Source: CAG-791 sp963658405 (lineage in GTDB: Bacteria; Bacillota; Clostridia; Lachnospirales; Lachnospiraceae). Taken from it: a stretch of DNA of 52,325 nucleotides. Below the pieces are notes generated by a model. That model did not search any database. It saw only the letters and a list, made by a program, of their open reading frames with translations, and had not been told where the DNA came from. The translations under genes were made by a program, and so were the position numbers. Below are positions 1 through 9,595 of this stretch, piece by piece; position 1 is the first letter of the stretch, and every line of letters starts with the position of its first letter. Location of the stretch: NCBI GenBank assembly GCA_963658405.1, contig CAVKQI010000006.1, forward strand, positions 1-52,325. Direction: 5' to 3'.

Positions 1-9
1 AGGAACAAA

Positions 10-894
10 ATGAAAGGAATCGTTTTAGCAGGCGGTGCCGGCACTCGCCTTTATCCCCTGACTATGGTAACCAGCAAGCAGCTGCTGCCGGTTTATGACA
101 AGCCTATGATCTACTATCCCCTGTCTACATTGATGCTGGCAGGTATCCGGGATATTCTGATCATTTCCACCCCTACCGATACCCCTCGGTTTGAGGCACT
201 GTTGGGAGACGGCAGTCAGTTCGGTCTGACCCTTTCCTACAAGGTACAGCCTTCTCCGGACGGACTGGCACAGGCCTTCTTATTAGGCGAGGAGTTTATC
301 GGCGGTGAGCCCTGCGCTATGGTACTGGGCGACAATATCTTTTACGGCAATGGCTTCGGCCGCATTCTGCGGGCTTCTGCAGCAGATGCTGCGGCAGGAA
401 AGGCTACGGTTTTCGGCTATTATGTCAATGATCCGGAGCGCTTCGGCATCGTGGAGTTTGACGAGGCCGGCAAGGCTATTTCCATCGAGGAAAAGCCTGC
501 GCAGCCTAAGAGCAACTATGCCGTGACAGGACTTTATTTCTACCCGGCAGGAGTCAGCGAGATGGCAAAGAAGGTGCAGCCCTCTGCCAGAGGAGAATTG
601 GAGATCACCACCTTAAACGATCTCTATCTGCAGCAGGATGACCTCAATGTACAGCTTCTGGGCCGCGGCTTTGCATGGCTGGATACCGGCACCATGGACA
701 GTCTGGTGGAGGCAGCCGATTTCGTGCAGACCATCGAAAAACGGCAGGGTGTCACCATCTCTGCACCGGAGGAGATCGCTTATATCAATAAGTGGATCGA
801 CAAGGAGCAGCTGATGGAATCTGCAGCCAGATATGGCAAGAGCCCCTACGGTGCACACTTAAAGGCCGTAGCGGAGGGAAAAGTAAAATACTAG
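10..894 (+). CDS. rfbA: Glucose-1-phosphate thymidylyltransferase
   Basis: The enzyme joins dTTP and glucose-1-phosphate to give dTDP-glucose, the first step towards dTDP-L-rhamnose for cell-surface polysaccharide. The 294-residue product has the usual family length. It begins with the nucleotide-binding signature GGAGTRLYPLT (residues 8-18), followed by KQLLPVYDKPMIYYPLS, and has the LGDNIFYG block near residue 107. The ATG at 10 has only nine bases of context in the window (AGGAAC looks like a weak ribosome site), so it fits a complete gene whose promoter lies to the left. The rfbB/C/D partners are not visible and are presumably upstream. A terminator follows at 927-968, so this is the last gene of its unit. 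Assignment is secure; rfbA and rmlA are synonyms. Confidence 0.95.
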   Translation: MKGIVLAGGAGTRLYPLTMVTSKQLLPVYDKPMIYYPLSTLMLAGIRDILIISTPTDTPRFEALLGDGSQFGLTLSYKVQPSPDGLAQAFLLGEEFIGGEPCAMVLGDNIFYGNGFGRILRASAADAAAGKATVFGYYVNDPERFGIVEFDEAGKAISIEEKPAQPKSNYAVTGLYFYPAGVSEMAKKVQPSARGELEITTLNDLYLQQDDLNVQLLGRGFAWLDTGTMDSLVEAADFVQTIEKRQGVTISAPEEIAYINKWIDKEQLMESAARYGKSPYGAHLKAVAEGKVKY

Positions 895-926
895 AATTTC
901 AGAATATAAAGCAGCTTGATTTCCAG

Positions 927-968
927 AGCAGCTCTCACGCACATATATGGTGCATGGGAGCTGCTTTT
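927..968 (+). terminator. Intrinsic terminator after rfbA
   Basis: AGCAGCTCTC (927-936) pairs with GGGAGCTGCT (956-965) with one G-U pair. An inner GCAC/GTGC stem lies within the loop, and TTTT follows. It closes the dTDP-rhamnose unit before the sugar locus. Confidence 0.75.
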
Positions 969-1100
969 GCTGTTGTTGCTTTTACAGCATAACAGAAGCA
1001 ACTATGCCTGCTGGAACTGGCAAAAGGTGAAATATGCACAAAAACGCAGAGCAATATTCTGCAAAAACGCAGAAAGTAACGGGATAATACGAAAGTATGC

Positions 1101-1129
1101 TTTACGCAGCCGGCAAAGTGATGTATAGT
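1101..1129 (+). promoter_or_regulatory. Candidate promoter of the rhamnose-glycan locus, with operator-like palindromes downstream
   Basis: TTTACG (1101-1106) and TATAGT (1124-1129) are separated by 17 bases. Just downstream lie short palindromes that could be LacI-family operators: GTTAC-GCGA-GTAAC near 1142-1155, ATCTG-N7-CAGAT near 1179-1195 and CAGAT-ACG-ATCTG near 1229-1241. The 375-base stretch 895-1269 holds no gene beyond this and the terminator. Operator assignment is a guess based on position upstream of a lacI gene. Confidence 0.45.
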
Positions 1130-1269
1130 GTGAGTATAGAAAGTTACGCGAGTAACCACTCGATCACCAACATGACATCTGTAAACAGCAGATGGCAGAT
1201 CACGCTTGATCAGTTATTCCTTACTATACAGATACGATCTGCATGGCAGTCTAAGAGAGGAGGAGACGG

Positions 1270-2253
1270 ATGGCGACCAGAAAAGATGTAGCAGAGCGCG
1301 CCGGTGTGTCCGTGGCGACCGTTTCCTACGTGATCAATCATACGAAACATGTGACACCGGAAGTACAGGCCAGAGTGGAAGAGGCGATCCGCGAGCTGCA
1401 CTATACGCCGAATCTGGTGGCACGCAGTCTGGTTACGCGCAAAACCCAGCATGTGGCCATGCTGGTCAACAATCTGAAGAATCCCTATTATTCCGAGATG
1501 CTGGCAGGCGCACAGAAGGCAGCCAGCAAGAGAGGCTATATCGTATCCATTGTGATGATCGATTATGCCAATGAAGAGGAGGGACTGCAGCTGGCAGCCA
1601 GAGGTGTGGACGGTGCCATTATTGCCACTGTGCACAGCGAGGAGACTGAGCAGAAATTAAAGGGACTTCTTCCCTGTGTGCTGCCTTCTGACTATGAACT
1701 TTCCTACAAGGAGGCAATTTTCCATGCTGTGAAGTCCCTGAAGGAAAAGGGACACAGGAATATTGCCTACCTGAGCGGACTGCACATGGATGCAGAGACA
1801 CATGTCCGGTATCGTGATCTGCAGGAGGCATTCTGTTATTATGATCTGCCGCTTCAGGAAAAGCTGATGGTAGACGGCAATGAGAGAGAGGAAACCGATG
1901 AGGCATCCGGTGCAGAGGCTATGAGAGAGCTTCTGGGCAGAAAAGTACCCTTTACAGCGGTATTTGCATTGAATGATCTGATGGCCTTCGGCGCTATCCG
2001 GGAATTGAAAAATGCAGGGCTGCGGGTGCCGGAGGATGTTTCCGTGATCGGCTGTGATAATGTGGAGATGGGAAGATATCTTGTACCTTCCCTGTCTACC
2101 ATGGATGTTTCTACCTTTGAAATGGGGAAATATCTGATGAAGAAACTGATCACACAGATCAATCAGAAACAGGGACAGTGTAAGAGAGCCGATGCGGTTT
2201 ATGTGGAGCGGGAGAGTGTAGGCATTTGCCCTCATTCGGAGGCAGGTAACTGA
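1270..2253 (+). CDS. LacI-family transcriptional regulator of the glycan locus
   Basis: This is a DNA-binding sugar sensor of 327 residues, the standard LacI/GalR length. The helix-turn-helix is at residues 2-25 (ATRKDVAERAGVSVATVSYVIN), followed by the hinge and a periplasmic-binding-protein-like core. The core includes the conserved FALNDLMAFGAIRELKNAG and VSVIGCDN blocks around residues 235-270. The ATG at 1270 follows a strong AGAGGAGGAG ribosome site. The stop codon overlaps the next start by one base (TGATG), so it is translationally coupled to the GH106 gene. By position it is expected to control this operon, perhaps with a rhamnose-containing disaccharide or rhamnose as effector. The ligand cannot be read from the sequence. 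Confidence 0.9.
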   Translation: MATRKDVAERAGVSVATVSYVINHTKHVTPEVQARVEEAIRELHYTPNLVARSLVTRKTQHVAMLVNNLKNPYYSEMLAGAQKAASKRGYIVSIVMIDYANEEEGLQLAARGVDGAIIATVHSEETEQKLKGLLPCVLPSDYELSYKEAIFHAVKSLKEKGHRNIAYLSGLHMDAETHVRYRDLQEAFCYYDLPLQEKLMVDGNEREETDEASGAEAMRELLGRKVPFTAVFALNDLMAFGAIRELKNAGLRVPEDVSVIGCDNVEMGRYLVPSLSTMDVSTFEMGKYLMKKLITQINQKQGQCKRADAVYVERESVGICPHSEAGN

Positions 2254-5200
2254 TGGAGAAAAGAAGGCAGGAATTTAAGAATCCGGGCATAAAATACAGA
2301 AGCAGACCTTTCTGGGCCTGGAACGGAGAGCTTTCGGAGCAGGAGCTGTACAGGCAGTTGGATGTGCTGAAGGAAATGGGTTTCGGCGGCGCCTTCATCC
2401 ACTCCCGGGTTGGTCTGGAGACAGAATACATGGGCAGGGAATGGATGGAACTCGTGGATCGATGCCTTGCCTACGGCAGAGAGATCGGCCTGGAAATGTG
2501 GATCTATGATGAAGATCGCTGGCCCTCCGGCACTGCCGGCGGCGCAGTGACCAGAGAAAAAAAGAACAGGACCCGCCGCATACAGATGAGAATCCTCTCA
2601 GAAGAGGAGGCAGCGCTTTTCCTGAAGCAGCAAGAGAAAGAAGCATCGGAAGAAAACAAACCGGAAGAAGAACGAAAAGAAGAGCGAAAGGAAAAACAGC
2701 CGGAAGTAGAACAATCAGAAGATAAGCAGGAGGATATAGAAAAAGAGGAGATCATTGCAGCTTTTCGCTGCGATCTGGAAGGGCACAGCTATCAGAACTT
2801 GCGCGCCTATGAGGGCGGACAAACAGAAATCCTGGCCGGCGCAGAGAAAACACCACAGAAAATCCTTGTCTTTACCATTTGTGAATCAGCACCGAGTGAT
2901 AATTACAATGGATACACCTACCTGGATACCATGAACCGGGAGGCTGTGGAGGATTTCCTTAAGGCTGCGCAGGATCGCTATGAGAGGGAACTGTCAGCGG
3001 AAAGCCTTTGTGCCTTACAGGGATTCTTTACAGATGAGCCGCACAGAGGTGCTTATCTCTGCGATTTTTCTGAGGGCAATACACAGTCCATTCCCTATAC
3101 AGAGGGGCTGCTTGAAAAATTCAAAGATCGGTACGGCTATGATCTGAAAGATAATCTGCCGGCCCTTTTCTTAAGAGAAGAGGGGCAGGATTGCTCTGCA
3201 GTGGCCCTGGACTATCTGGAACTGACGCAGGAGTTATTCCTTACAAGCTATATGGAGCCCTACCGGGATCGCTGCCATCGATACGGACATCTCTTTACCG
3301 GACACCTTCTCCATGAGGACAGCTTATCCACCCAGACCTGTATGATGGGAAGCCTGATGACGGGGTATGCGTATATGGATATTCCGGGCATCGATCTGTT
3401 AGGAGAGAAGACGGATTGCTGGTGGATCGGCAAGCAGCTCAGCTCGGTGGCCCATCAGACAGGAAAAAAGCAGATGCTCAGCGAACTGTACGGCTGCACC
3501 GGCTGGCAGATGAAGCTGGAGGATTATAAGGCAGTCGGTGACTGGCAGGCCATGATGGGCATCAATCTCTTCTGCCCGCACCTGAGCTGGTATACCATGA
3601 AGGGGGAGAATAAGAGAGATTATCCCGCCAGTATTTTTTACCAGTCCGTCTGGTATAAGGAGTATTCCTTACTGGAAGATTATTTCGCCAGAGTGCATAT
3701 GTGCACCGAAGGGGCGCCGGCAGACTGTCATTTCCTGGTGCTGAATCCCATCCGGTCCGTATGGGCCAGAACCTACAGCGGCTGTTTTCGCTGGCTCCTT
3801 TCCGATGATCCCGGCATTGACCGGATAGAGAAGCAGTACGAAGAGACCTTCCGGATGCTGATGGAGGCCGGTATCGACTTTGACTACGGCGAGGAGAGGA
3901 TCCTGCGGCAGATGGGAAAGGTGGAAAATGGCCTGCTGCACGTGGGAGAATGTGCCTATGACAAGGTCCTTCTCTCCGGTGTGGAAACCATGGAAGAGAG
4001 CACCTGGCAGCTGCTGATAGAGCTTATCAGTCAGGGCGGCAGGGTGATCGTGGCCGGTGAGGCACCTTCCATGATCAGGGCCAGAAAGGATTCCCGCGTC
4101 CGGGAGCTGACGGCAAAAGCAGAACAAATCCCCTTTGAGAAGGAAGCTATCATAAGAGCCGCACGGCCGGCCGCACCGCTGTATGCGCTGGATAACCACG
4201 GAAGACCGGTTTACCTACAGGCCTATGAAGGAGAGGGAGAAGTCCGGTTTGTTGTTTTAAATATGGACCGGGAGCATTCCGCAGAGAATGTGGAATTGCA
4301 GATTTACAGGGAAGGCAGACTGGAAGAGTGGGATGCCCGAATCGGTGAAATTCAGGAACTGAAAGCAGAAGCAGAAATAGAAACAGAAATTGAAACAGAG
4401 ACAGAGACAGGAACAAAGACATGCAGCAAGGTACAGAAAGTAACATTCTCCCTGGCACCCGGAGAGGAAAAGATCATCGTTTTATCTTCTTTTACGCAAA
4501 AGGTTACGCGAGAAACCACAGATAATAAAACGAATTATCAGACGAAAACGGGCGCCTACCTGATAGATTTACAAAAGGAATTCTCCTACCGGTGCTCGGA
4601 AGCCAACATAGCGGTGCTGGACAGAGCAGACGTCTATCTGGAGGAGCAGCAGCTGGCAGAGGGCGAGGAGGTCCTGCGGGAGGATCGGATCCTGCGGGAT
4701 GCAATGGGACTGGCTTACCGGGGCGGCGAGATGATGCAGCCCTGGTATATACGAAAGTACAGGCCGGAACTTTTGAAAAATCGTAGAGAGGTACGGGCGG
4801 AGTTTCACTTCTATGTGGAGGATACGGAAGATTTGCCGCCGGAGATGGCCATCGCTGCAGAATATTCGCAAAAGGCCGGAAAAGAGGGCGGGGAGGAGAA
4901 CCGGATCTTCTTAAACGGGAAGGAACTGTTTCCGGAGGAGGGATATTGGATCGATCCGGCATTTCGAAAATTCCGGGTAAAAAGGGAAATGCTGGAAAAA
5001 GGCAAAAATGAGATCTGCCTGACATACAGATACGGACAAAGCAGCGGCTTAGAGGCCATCTACCTGTTAGGAGCATTCGGCGTAAAGCTGGTGCCTTTCG
5101 AAAACGAACTGACAGACGAACAGAGTTACGAACAGTCAGGCAAACAGAAAGCCAAACAGAGAGCAGAGCAGACAGACGAAGAAAGAGCCGAACAGACAGA

Positions 5201-5639
5201 CAACCAGATAGGCGATTTTCCAGCACTCGTCTATCTGACCAAAATGCCGGAAAGTCTCACAGCCGGATCCATCACCGAACAGGGATTTCCCTTTTACTCC
5301 GGCAGCATTACCTATCTGCTCAATGAGGAGACAAAGAGAAAACTGCAGGGAGATGTGGAAGCGGAATTTTCCGATCTGCCGGCGGCGTTGGCCGTTCTGC
5401 ACGGGGCAGGAGATAAGAGAATCCTGTATCCGCCGTACAGAGCAAAGGTTCGGGATCTTTGCAGCATAGAAATGATCTTTACCAGAAGAAATACCTTCGG
5501 TCCGCTGCACTTGCCCGTGGAATACCGGGGCAATTACGGACCGGACACCTTCCTGACGACAGGAAAGGAATGGAGAGAGAGCCTGCAGCTTTGGCCGCAG
5601 GGATTACCAGAGGTTATTACGCTCCGTAAGGAGTGGTGA
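2253..5639 (+). CDS. Large glycoside hydrolase, GH106-like (alpha-L-rhamnosidase type)
   Basis: The 1128-residue product opens with RPFWAWNGELSEQELYRQL (residues 18-36) and continues MGFGGAFIHSR. It has WIYDEDRWPSGTAGG near residue 83 and FFTDEPH near residue 258. These are marks of the GH106 family, whose characterised members remove alpha-L-rhamnose from pectin side chains. There is no signal peptide, so it probably acts in the cytoplasm on imported oligosaccharides. Three low-complexity charged stretches interrupt it: residues about 117-166 (Glu/Lys-rich), about 702-729 (Glu/Thr repeats) and about 949-988 (Glu/Gln/Lys). The ATG at 2253 overlaps the lacI stop and follows GGAGGCAGG. The family is well supported; exact linkage specificity is not. 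Confidence 0.8.
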   Translation: MEKRRQEFKNPGIKYRSRPFWAWNGELSEQELYRQLDVLKEMGFGGAFIHSRVGLETEYMGREWMELVDRCLAYGREIGLEMWIYDEDRWPSGTAGGAVTREKKNRTRRIQMRILSEEEAALFLKQQEKEASEENKPEEERKEERKEKQPEVEQSEDKQEDIEKEEIIAAFRCDLEGHSYQNLRAYEGGQTEILAGAEKTPQKILVFTICESAPSDNYNGYTYLDTMNREAVEDFLKAAQDRYERELSAESLCALQGFFTDEPHRGAYLCDFSEGNTQSIPYTEGLLEKFKDRYGYDLKDNLPALFLREEGQDCSAVALDYLELTQELFLTSYMEPYRDRCHRYGHLFTGHLLHEDSLSTQTCMMGSLMTGYAYMDIPGIDLLGEKTDCWWIGKQLSSVAHQTGKKQMLSELYGCTGWQMKLEDYKAVGDWQAMMGINLFCPHLSWYTMKGENKRDYPASIFYQSVWYKEYSLLEDYFARVHMCTEGAPADCHFLVLNPIRSVWARTYSGCFRWLLSDDPGIDRIEKQYEETFRMLMEAGIDFDYGEERILRQMGKVENGLLHVGECAYDKVLLSGVETMEESTWQLLIELISQGGRVIVAGEAPSMIRARKDSRVRELTAKAEQIPFEKEAIIRAARPAAPLYALDNHGRPVYLQAYEGEGEVRFVVLNMDREHSAENVELQIYREGRLEEWDARIGEIQELKAEAEIETEIETETETGTKTCSKVQKVTFSLAPGEEKIIVLSSFTQKVTRETTDNKTNYQTKTGAYLIDLQKEFSYRCSEANIAVLDRADVYLEEQQLAEGEEVLREDRILRDAMGLAYRGGEMMQPWYIRKYRPELLKNRREVRAEFHFYVEDTEDLPPEMAIAAEYSQKAGKEGGEENRIFLNGKELFPEEGYWIDPAFRKFRVKREMLEKGKNEICLTYRYGQSSGLEAIYLLGAFGVKLVPFENELTDEQSYEQSGKQKAKQRAEQTDEERAEQTDNQIGDFPALVYLTKMPESLTAGSITEQGFPFYSGSITYLLNEETKRKLQGDVEAEFSDLPAALAVLHGAGDKRILYPPYRAKVRDLCSIEMIFTRRNTFGPLHLPVEYRGNYGPDTFLTTGKEWRESLQLWPQGLPEVITLRKEW

Positions 5640-5690
5640 TAATACATGCTAGTACAAGGGGCAGCAAAAAACAAGAAGGAGGAACACGTT

Positions 5691-7355
5691 ATGAGGAAAA
5701 AGTTAGTTGCGATTCTTCTGGCAGCCGTTACGACAGCGGCTATGGTCGGATGCGGTGCTTCCGGAACGGACACGGCAGCGGACACAACCGGAAGTCAGGG
5801 GGAGGCCGCAGAGGCGGAGAGTACAGAGGAAGCTTCTGCCGAGAGCACGGAGACAGCAGCGGATGATAATACCATCACCGTCTGCGTGCAGAACGGCACC
5901 GGCGCCCAGGAGGCCTGGACAGCACTGGCAGATGCCTATATGGAGAAGCACCCGGAGATCAAGGTGGTCATCGACCTGAAGGCCTCCGACAACTACGATC
6001 AGTGGCTGCAGACCACCATCACATCGGACAATCCCAATGCCGACCTGGTAAACATCAACCTGGCAGGTGATGCGAGAAAGGGCAGAAGTATCAACTACAT
6101 GGAATATCTGGACAACGACAGCCCTTATTCCGACGGCACATGGCGCGAACAGTTCAATATGGATAAGCAGGTCATCTATACGGCAGACAATTCCATGGAT
6201 TCCTTAAGCCTTGATTCCGTGCAGGTGATCTGGCTCTACAATGCAGACATCTTTGAGGAAGCAGGCGTGGAAGTACCCAAGACCTGGGATGATCTGGTAG
6301 CAGCCTGCGAGAAGATCCAGGCAGCAGGTTATCAGCCTATTGCCATGGACGGCGACTACAACAGCTTTTATGCGCAGACCATGGGATGGCTTTCCCAGAT
6401 CTATCTGGATCAGACCAACCGAAGCGATGTGCTGATCAACCGCGCACAGGAAGGGGACTATTGCTACGATCCGGATATCGACGCCTCCTGGTCCTATGAT
6501 CCCTCCGATCCCTTCAATGATGACAGCTCCAAGGTGACCCAGAACCCTGTCAGAGCATTTGCAGCAGTGGTAGACGGCACCAGAAGAGGCGATACCGACG
6601 GCCTTAAGGCAGTATGGACCAATTTCGCCAAGGTATTCCCCACCTATGCAGGCGGCGATGCATTCTTCGGCACCAACTTTAACGGCGCCAAGGCACTGTT
6701 TTATCAGGGCAAGGCAGCTATGATGGTAAACATCGCTTCCGGTATCGTGGAATATGACAACGATATGAAAGCTATGGAAGCCGGCGAAGAAGTCAAGGAC
6801 AGCGACGGCAATACCATCGACAATGTACAGAAGTTCAATCTCGGTTCCTTCAATATGCCTTCCATGACCGGTGATGCCTTTGAGGCAGATGCCAGAACCA
6901 TTGAAGTGGCAACAGGCTTCATCGGATGCATTTCCAAGAACCAGGAACACGACGACAAGGTGATCGATTTCATGATGTTCTATTCCTCTGAGGAAGGACA
7001 GAGCGCTTACATCAATGCAGGCCTGGAGGCAGGCATGGTTCCCGCAGGCAAGAGCCTTGTTTACGGTGTATCCTATCCCGATGAGATCCAGAATGCATTT
7101 GACGGTCTGACCATGATCGGCAACTGCCAGAAGGACTTCAGCAACCAGCTGGCAAGAGGTATCGGCGAGTCCGCAGAGAACTTCCGTGCTTTCTATGAGT
7201 ACAGCTACGATTATCTGACCGGTGCCATCGATGTGGATACCTGGGCAGAAAAGCATCAGCAGAATATCATGGATCACTTAGAGGGCGCTATGGAAGAAAA
7301 GGGCGTCGGCATGAGCGACCTTGACAATCCGCAGAACGAGCCTACAGGCAACTAA
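5691..7355 (+). CDS. ABC transporter sugar-binding lipoprotein (family 1)
   Basis: The start is placed at ATG 5691 because a perfect AAGAAGGAGG site precedes it; an in-frame ATG at 5646 lacks one. The 554-residue product has a lipoprotein signal (residues 1-20) with Cys21 in the AMVGC lipobox. A Glu/Ser/Thr/Ala-rich linker follows (about 25-60), then a large extracellular solute-binding fold beginning NTITVCVQNGTGAQEAWTALADAY. It should sit on the outer face of the membrane and deliver an oligosaccharide to the two permeases encoded downstream. Its place between a rhamnosidase-type glycosidase and a GH78 enzyme suggests a rhamnose-containing ligand. This is inference from context. Confidence 0.88.
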   Translation: MRKKLVAILLAAVTTAAMVGCGASGTDTAADTTGSQGEAAEAESTEEASAESTETAADDNTITVCVQNGTGAQEAWTALADAYMEKHPEIKVVIDLKASDNYDQWLQTTITSDNPNADLVNINLAGDARKGRSINYMEYLDNDSPYSDGTWREQFNMDKQVIYTADNSMDSLSLDSVQVIWLYNADIFEEAGVEVPKTWDDLVAACEKIQAAGYQPIAMDGDYNSFYAQTMGWLSQIYLDQTNRSDVLINRAQEGDYCYDPDIDASWSYDPSDPFNDDSSKVTQNPVRAFAAVVDGTRRGDTDGLKAVWTNFAKVFPTYAGGDAFFGTNFNGAKALFYQGKAAMMVNIASGIVEYDNDMKAMEAGEEVKDSDGNTIDNVQKFNLGSFNMPSMTGDAFEADARTIEVATGFIGCISKNQEHDDKVIDFMMFYSSEEGQSAYINAGLEAGMVPAGKSLVYGVSYPDEIQNAFDGLTMIGNCQKDFSNQLARGIGESAENFRAFYEYSYDYLTGAIDVDTWAEKHQQNIMDHLEGAMEEKGVGMSDLDNPQNEPTGN

Positions 7356-7501
7356 GAGCAGGAAGATAGCAAAAGCGTCGGAAACCTGATCACAGGTATC
7401 TCTCCATGGTAGAGATGACAGGACCGGGTTTATGGGACATCTGTGTTGACTAAAATTTTGACAGAACAAGTGACAGCTTAGGACAGGCATGATCAGAAAG
7501 C

Positions 7502-7556
7502 CAGGCAGCCCTGCGGGAAACAGAAGCCGGAAGGCATTTCCCGCAGCGGCTGCCTG
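7502..7556 (+). repeat. Long intercistronic hairpin between binding protein and permease
   Basis: CAGGCAGCC-CTGCGGGAAA (7502-7520) pairs with 7537-7556. This gives 19 base pairs with one bulged G and a 16-base loop that contains GCC/GGC. It has no T-run, so it is more likely an mRNA-stabilising or processing structure than a terminator. Such structures often let the binding protein be made in excess over the permeases. The intergenic stretch 7356-7608 shows no gene. Confidence 0.6.
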
Positions 7557-7608
7557 TATCAGAAGACAGAGACACAGCGCAGACAAACTGCGGCATATGG
7601 AGGTATCT

Positions 7609-9594
7609 ATGAAAAATAAAACTTCCAAAGGCAATAAACTTCTGCTGATACTGGCAGCGGCAGCTCTGGCAGCAGGAATCGGTCTGCTGCTTGGACAGAA
7701 GTATTGTAATGGAAAGACAAAGGGGATCGAGAGCAGCACCATCGTGACGGGGGCACAGAATACCAGCATTACCTACGATGATGCCAATGCACTGCTGATC
7801 GTCGGTACCCACAATAACGAGGCAGTCGCCTTCAAGGATAAGCAGGAGATCTGGCGGACCAGCGCCGCCGGCGCCTATAAGGCTTTTAAGATTGATGTGG
7901 ACAGGGGGGCTGTCTATGCGGCCAGCGAAGACAACCATGTCTATACCTACGATATTACCGACGGCTCTTTAAAGGGCGACATCAACACCCAGAGAAGAGT
8001 AGTGGCCATGGATGCATCGGCAGACGGCAAGATTGCCGTAGCCACCAGTACCGGCTCTTCCAAGGCGAATGTGATCGTCTATGACGCACAGGGAACAGAG
8101 ATTCTCAATGAGAAATATACGGTAAAGATCAATGGCATTGCCTTTACCAATGACGGCGAAAATATCATCATCGGCAACAACCGGGGTGAACTGATCAAGA
8201 TGGATCTGACCGGAAAAAAGATCGATCAGTATTCCACCAATTATACCGTACTGCAGATGATCGCCTATGGAGATAACCATATGGTGGTCTGCAAAAACGG
8301 CGGCTATTTCGGCTTTGACGATGATTTAGAGATCATAAGGTCCGGAAAGATCACCAATACGGCGCAGGCTGTGGTGAACAGCATCGGCACCGATGCTTCC
8401 GGAGAATATATAGCAGTGGGCTCCCAGGAAGGCTATGTCTTTATCCTGGATGGAAACGACAGACAGATCTATTCCAGTGATACGGGAGCTACCATCCACG
8501 CTTTCGCGCAGGACGGCGAAAACATCTACATGGCCGGTGCGCACGAATCCGTGCAGATCCTGCATGTGGAAAATCTGGCCAATATTCAGACCTATATCAC
8601 TTTGGCGAGTGTCCTTCTGTATGCAGGCATAGCGGTACTGATCCTGGCAGTCGTGCTTTTGCTGGCAGCCTTTCCGGCTACCGCTACGCGCCTTGGAAAA
8701 CTGGGAAAGCAGATCTGGAGAAACAGACTGGCATACATTCTGCTCCTTCCCACCTTCCTGCTGGTGTGGTTCTTTAATTACCGGGGTATCCTGACCGCCT
8801 TTGTCAGAGCCTTTACGAACTGGTCCACTATCAATAATACCGTGGCCAAAATGGACTTTGTGGGTCTTGATAACTTCCGCAGGATGTTCGGGGAAGGATA
8901 TTTCCTGATCGGTATGAAAAATCTGATCATCCTTCTGGTCACGGCGGTTTTAAAGACGCTGACCATGCCGCTTCTGGCAGCCTGGCTGGTCTATGCCGTC
9001 GTGGGAGATAAAAAGAAATACATCTATCGCTTCCTGTTCGTGCTGCCGGTGGTGGTCCCCGGCGTCGTAATGGCCATGACCTGGCAGAAAATCTATGACC
9101 CCAACATCGGCCTTTTAAATGAAGTGCTGGCGGCAGTGGGACTGGAAAATCTGCAGCGGGTATGGCTGGGCAGCGCCGATACGGCCTTGTGGTCCATTGT
9201 TTTTATGGGATTTCCTTTCATTTCGGCCATGGCCTTCCTGGTCTACTACGGAGGCTTTATCAATATCGGCAGGGAGATCGAGGAATCGGCCCGGGTGGAC
9301 GGGGCAAATCGGCACCAGATCTTCTGGAAGATCCAGCTGCCTATGATCCGTCCTCAGATCAGCATCCTGATCACACTGACACTGATCGGCACCATGCAGG
9401 ATTTTAATAATATTTATATCATGACCGGCGGCGGCCCCGGCACAGCTACCTATGTGCCTGCGCTGGAGCTGTATCTGAATGTGGCGCAGTTCGGCCGGTA
9501 CGGATATGCCTGCGCATTGGGGGTGGTACTGTTTGCCTTTACTATGGCGATCACCCTGATGAACATGCGTCTGACCAGAGAAAAGGAGGCATAA
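7609..9594 (+). CDS. Sugar ABC transporter permease (MalF-like) with N-terminal beta-propeller domain
   Basis: Start ATG 7609 is chosen for the GGAGG at 7599-7603; in-frame ATGs further up have no site. The 661-residue product has three parts. A membrane anchor is at residues 11-29. A domain of repeated beta-strand blades spans about 45-322, with motifs such as VYAASEDNHVYTYD, IAVATS, IIIGNNRGELIKMD and YIAVGSQEGYVFILD, of the PQQ/WD-like type. A second membrane segment (326-351) then leads into a MalF-type permease (about 370-661) with the ATPase-docking EAA loop EESARVDGANRHQIFWKIQLP near residue 558. Ordinary MalF-like permeases of Bacillota are near 300 residues. Topology places the propeller outside the cell. 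No ATPase gene is nearby, so a shared MsmK/MsmX-type subunit is assumed. Confidence 0.88.
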   Translation: MKNKTSKGNKLLLILAAAALAAGIGLLLGQKYCNGKTKGIESSTIVTGAQNTSITYDDANALLIVGTHNNEAVAFKDKQEIWRTSAAGAYKAFKIDVDRGAVYAASEDNHVYTYDITDGSLKGDINTQRRVVAMDASADGKIAVATSTGSSKANVIVYDAQGTEILNEKYTVKINGIAFTNDGENIIIGNNRGELIKMDLTGKKIDQYSTNYTVLQMIAYGDNHMVVCKNGGYFGFDDDLEIIRSGKITNTAQAVVNSIGTDASGEYIAVGSQEGYVFILDGNDRQIYSSDTGATIHAFAQDGENIYMAGAHESVQILHVENLANIQTYITLASVLLYAGIAVLILAVVLLLAAFPATATRLGKLGKQIWRNRLAYILLLPTFLLVWFFNYRGILTAFVRAFTNWSTINNTVAKMDFVGLDNFRRMFGEGYFLIGMKNLIILLVTAVLKTLTMPLLAAWLVYAVVGDKKKYIYRFLFVLPVVVPGVVMAMTWQKIYDPNIGLLNEVLAAVGLENLQRVWLGSADTALWSIVFMGFPFISAMAFLVYYGGFINIGREIEESARVDGANRHQIFWKIQLPMIRPQISILITLTLIGTMQDFNNIYIMTGGGPGTATYVPALELYLNVAQFGRYGYACALGVVLFAFTMAITLMNMRLTREKEA

Positions 9595-9595
9595 C

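Noticed and set aside
6204..7277. 357-codon open frame opposite the sugar-binding protein
   Set aside because: Shadow of a well-supported gene, no ribosome site, His/Cys/Ile-rich nonsense composition.
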